A program made the translations under genes and the position numbers. This document shows, one piece after another, positions 63,023-64,000 of a DNA stretch of 64,000 nt. Numbering within the stretch: the first letter of the stretch is position 1; each line of letters starts with the position of its first letter. The stretch lies in NCBI RefSeq assembly GCF_009796845.1, contig NZ_CP047025.1, positions 124,001-188,000 of the forward strand, in the 5' to 3' direction. The stretch comes from Cobetia sp. L2A1 (lineage in GTDB: Bacteria > Pseudomonadota > Gammaproteobacteria > Pseudomonadales > Halomonadaceae). The notes under the pieces are model-generated. The model worked only from the letters and a program-made list of their open reading frames with translations, had not been told where the DNA came from and made no database searches.

Positions 63023-63200
63023 CGTGGTGAAGGTTTCCAGCATCATGTCCAGCAAGAGTGTTCGGGCATGGCCCGTGTCCGGGGCGCGAAGCGCGGTGAT
63101 GCGCCTTGTGGGCGTCTCTTGCACCGTAGTAGTGAAGGCTCCGGCCGAGGGCTTACTCTAGCACAGCGCTGCCCGAGCGTGAGCCAGCGAGAAGATACGG

Positions 63201-63246
63201 ATACACAAGCGCCCGCAACGGAAATCCGTAGCGGGCGCTTGTGTAT
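63201..63246. terminator. Long hairpin between yggT and metX
   Basis: ATACACAAGCGCCCGC and GCGGGCGCTTGTGTAT make a 16-bp stem around an inner ACGGA/TCCGT stem. It lies just after the yggT stop on the minus strand and probably ends that transcript. Confidence 0.82.
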
Positions 63247-63286
63247 CTGGATGATGGGTTTTGCTTGCAGGTCTGACCTGAAGGTC

Positions 63287-63868
63287 TTAGCCGAAAGCGC
63301 TACGCAGCATGCCTAGTGACGGCAGAGTACGACTGACAAGACTGCCGAGCAGGTTGAGTGCGATGAAGACGAAGATCGGCGACAGGTCGAGCATGCCGAT
63401 GGACGGTATTACCTTGCGCACCGGCTTCATGATCGGATCGACCAGCTGGTGGACGAGAATGGCACCCGGATGATTCGCCTTGGGGGAGACCCATGACAGG
63501 ATGATCATCGCGATCAGTGCGAAGAAGTAGATGTTGATGATGCTATCGAGAATGGTGCCCAGTGCCGTCAGTGCAATGAAACTCACCGGTAGCATGCCAC
63601 CACCGAATAGTGCGCCAATGGCGACCAGTACCAGGCAGACTACGATGAAGGCTGCGGCGAGTGTCGCGATGTCAAAGCGGCCCATCGGACGCAAAATTCC
63701 CTGCAGCGGCGCCACCAGCGGATTGGTCGCCTTGACCACCGACTGGGTGACCGGGTTGTAGAAATCTGCGCGCGACAACTGCAGCAAGAAGCGCAGCATC
63801 AGTATGTAGACAAACAGCTGCAGCAGGATGGTAGTCAGCTGAAGTCCGATGTTACCCATAGCACCCAT
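63287..63868 (-). CDS. yggT: YggT-family integral membrane protein
   Basis: This 193-aa membrane protein has two copies of the YggT domain, each with two helices and a P-rich loop (FYNPVTQSVVKATNPLVAPLQGILRP, and HPGAILVHQLVDPIMKPVRKVIP). ATG 63868 has AAGGA 8 nt upstream. Homologues are usually next to proC or yggS; that neighbour lies beyond the window. The exact function is not established. Confidence 0.92.
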   Translation of the reverse strand: MGAMGNIGLQLTTILLQLFVYILMLRFLLQLSRADFYNPVTQSVVKATNPLVAPLQGILRPMGRFDIATLAAAFIVVCLVLVAIGALFGGGMLPVSFIALTALGTILDSIINIYFFALIAMIILSWVSPKANHPGAILVHQLVDPIMKPVRKVIPSIGMLDLSPIFVFIALNLLGSLVSRTLPSLGMLRSAFG

Positions 63869-63945
63869 GGGGTTTTCCTTAAGACGGTGATAGTTGAGGG
63901 GCACGCACGATAATTACGCACGTTATACCGATAGCATGCCAACAA

Positions 63946-63978
63946 GAGATGAACAGCGCATGATGGCGTGTTCATCTC
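63946..63978. repeat. Inverted repeat upstream of yggT
   Basis: GAGATGAACA and TGTTCATCTC face each other across 13 nt. It may end the preceding gene, which lies outside the window, or act in the yggT 5' region. Confidence 0.5.
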
Positions 63979-64000
63979 CGTGCTGCCAGTCATTGGCGTT

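Overview
The window is about 64 kb of densely packed, high-GC housekeeping chromosome. Gene content and order point to a gammaproteobacterium close to Pseudomonas and the Oceanospirillales. A halophilic Halomonadaceae member (Halomonas or Cobetia type) is my best guess, from overall protein character; no rRNA is present to settle it. Much of the order matches the Pseudomonas aeruginosa segment that runs smpB-ratA-rnfH-bamE-fur-recN-grpE-dnaK-dnaJ-dapB-carAB-greA-yhbY-rlmE-ftsH-folP-glmM-tpiA-secG-tRNAs-rimP-nusA-infB-rbfA-truB-rpsO-pnp, and then panDCB-folK-pcnB-cbrB-gluQRS-dksA.

Layout. 1-3.8 kb: the end of hemC, then hemD-hemX-hemY (haem synthesis and its membrane accessory proteins). 4.2-7.4 kb: a DUF2780-type lipoprotein facing a YbiO-type mechanosensitive channel. 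8.0-12.3 kb: a four-gene iron/siderophore ABC importer. 12.4-13.4 kb: ssrA (tmRNA) and smpB, the trans-translation pair. 13.5-17.2 kb: ratA-rnfH, bamE, fur and recN, with a LexA-like box before recN. 17.4-21.7 kb: the DnaK chaperone set, with a sigma-32 type promoter before both grpE and dnaK. 21.7-29.3 kb: an esterase-like lipoprotein, dapB, and carA-carB-greA behind a possible attenuator. 29.4-37.0 kb: yhbY, rlmE, ftsH, folP, glmM, tpiA, secG. 37.1-46.2 kb: tRNA-Leu(GAG), initiator tRNA, and the translation/RNA operon rimP to pnp. 46.3-52 kb (minus strand): a thiolase, panD-panC-panB, folK, pcnB. 52.1-54.6 kb: a non-coding RNA and cbrB. 54.8-64 kb: gluQRS, dksA, an aminotransferase, sfsA, a Rieske protein, a ChaN-like protein, a thioesterase, metW-metX and yggT.

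Most notable region. Between cbrB and pcnB lies a gene-free stretch of about 540 nt. Its minus strand carries at least seven A-rich AAC/AAG-repeat motifs of the kind bound by Hfq/Crc. It starts at a good sigma-54 (-24/-12) promoter and ends at a strong intrinsic terminator. By position, promoter type, motif content and the neighbouring CbrB it is a CrcZ-like sRNA, part of a carbon-catabolite-repression circuit I know mainly from Pseudomonas. The cbrA sensor-kinase gene found between gluQRS and cbrB in Pseudomonas is absent here. The CbrB receiver domain has lost an acidic-pocket residue (Lys9) and the switch Thr (Ala75), while its C-terminal effector end is strongly conserved. This suggests a rewired CbrB-CrcZ system that works without CbrA or largely without phosphorylation.

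Most convergent gene pairs are separated by strong hairpin terminators. No insertion sequence, prophage or CRISPR array was seen.
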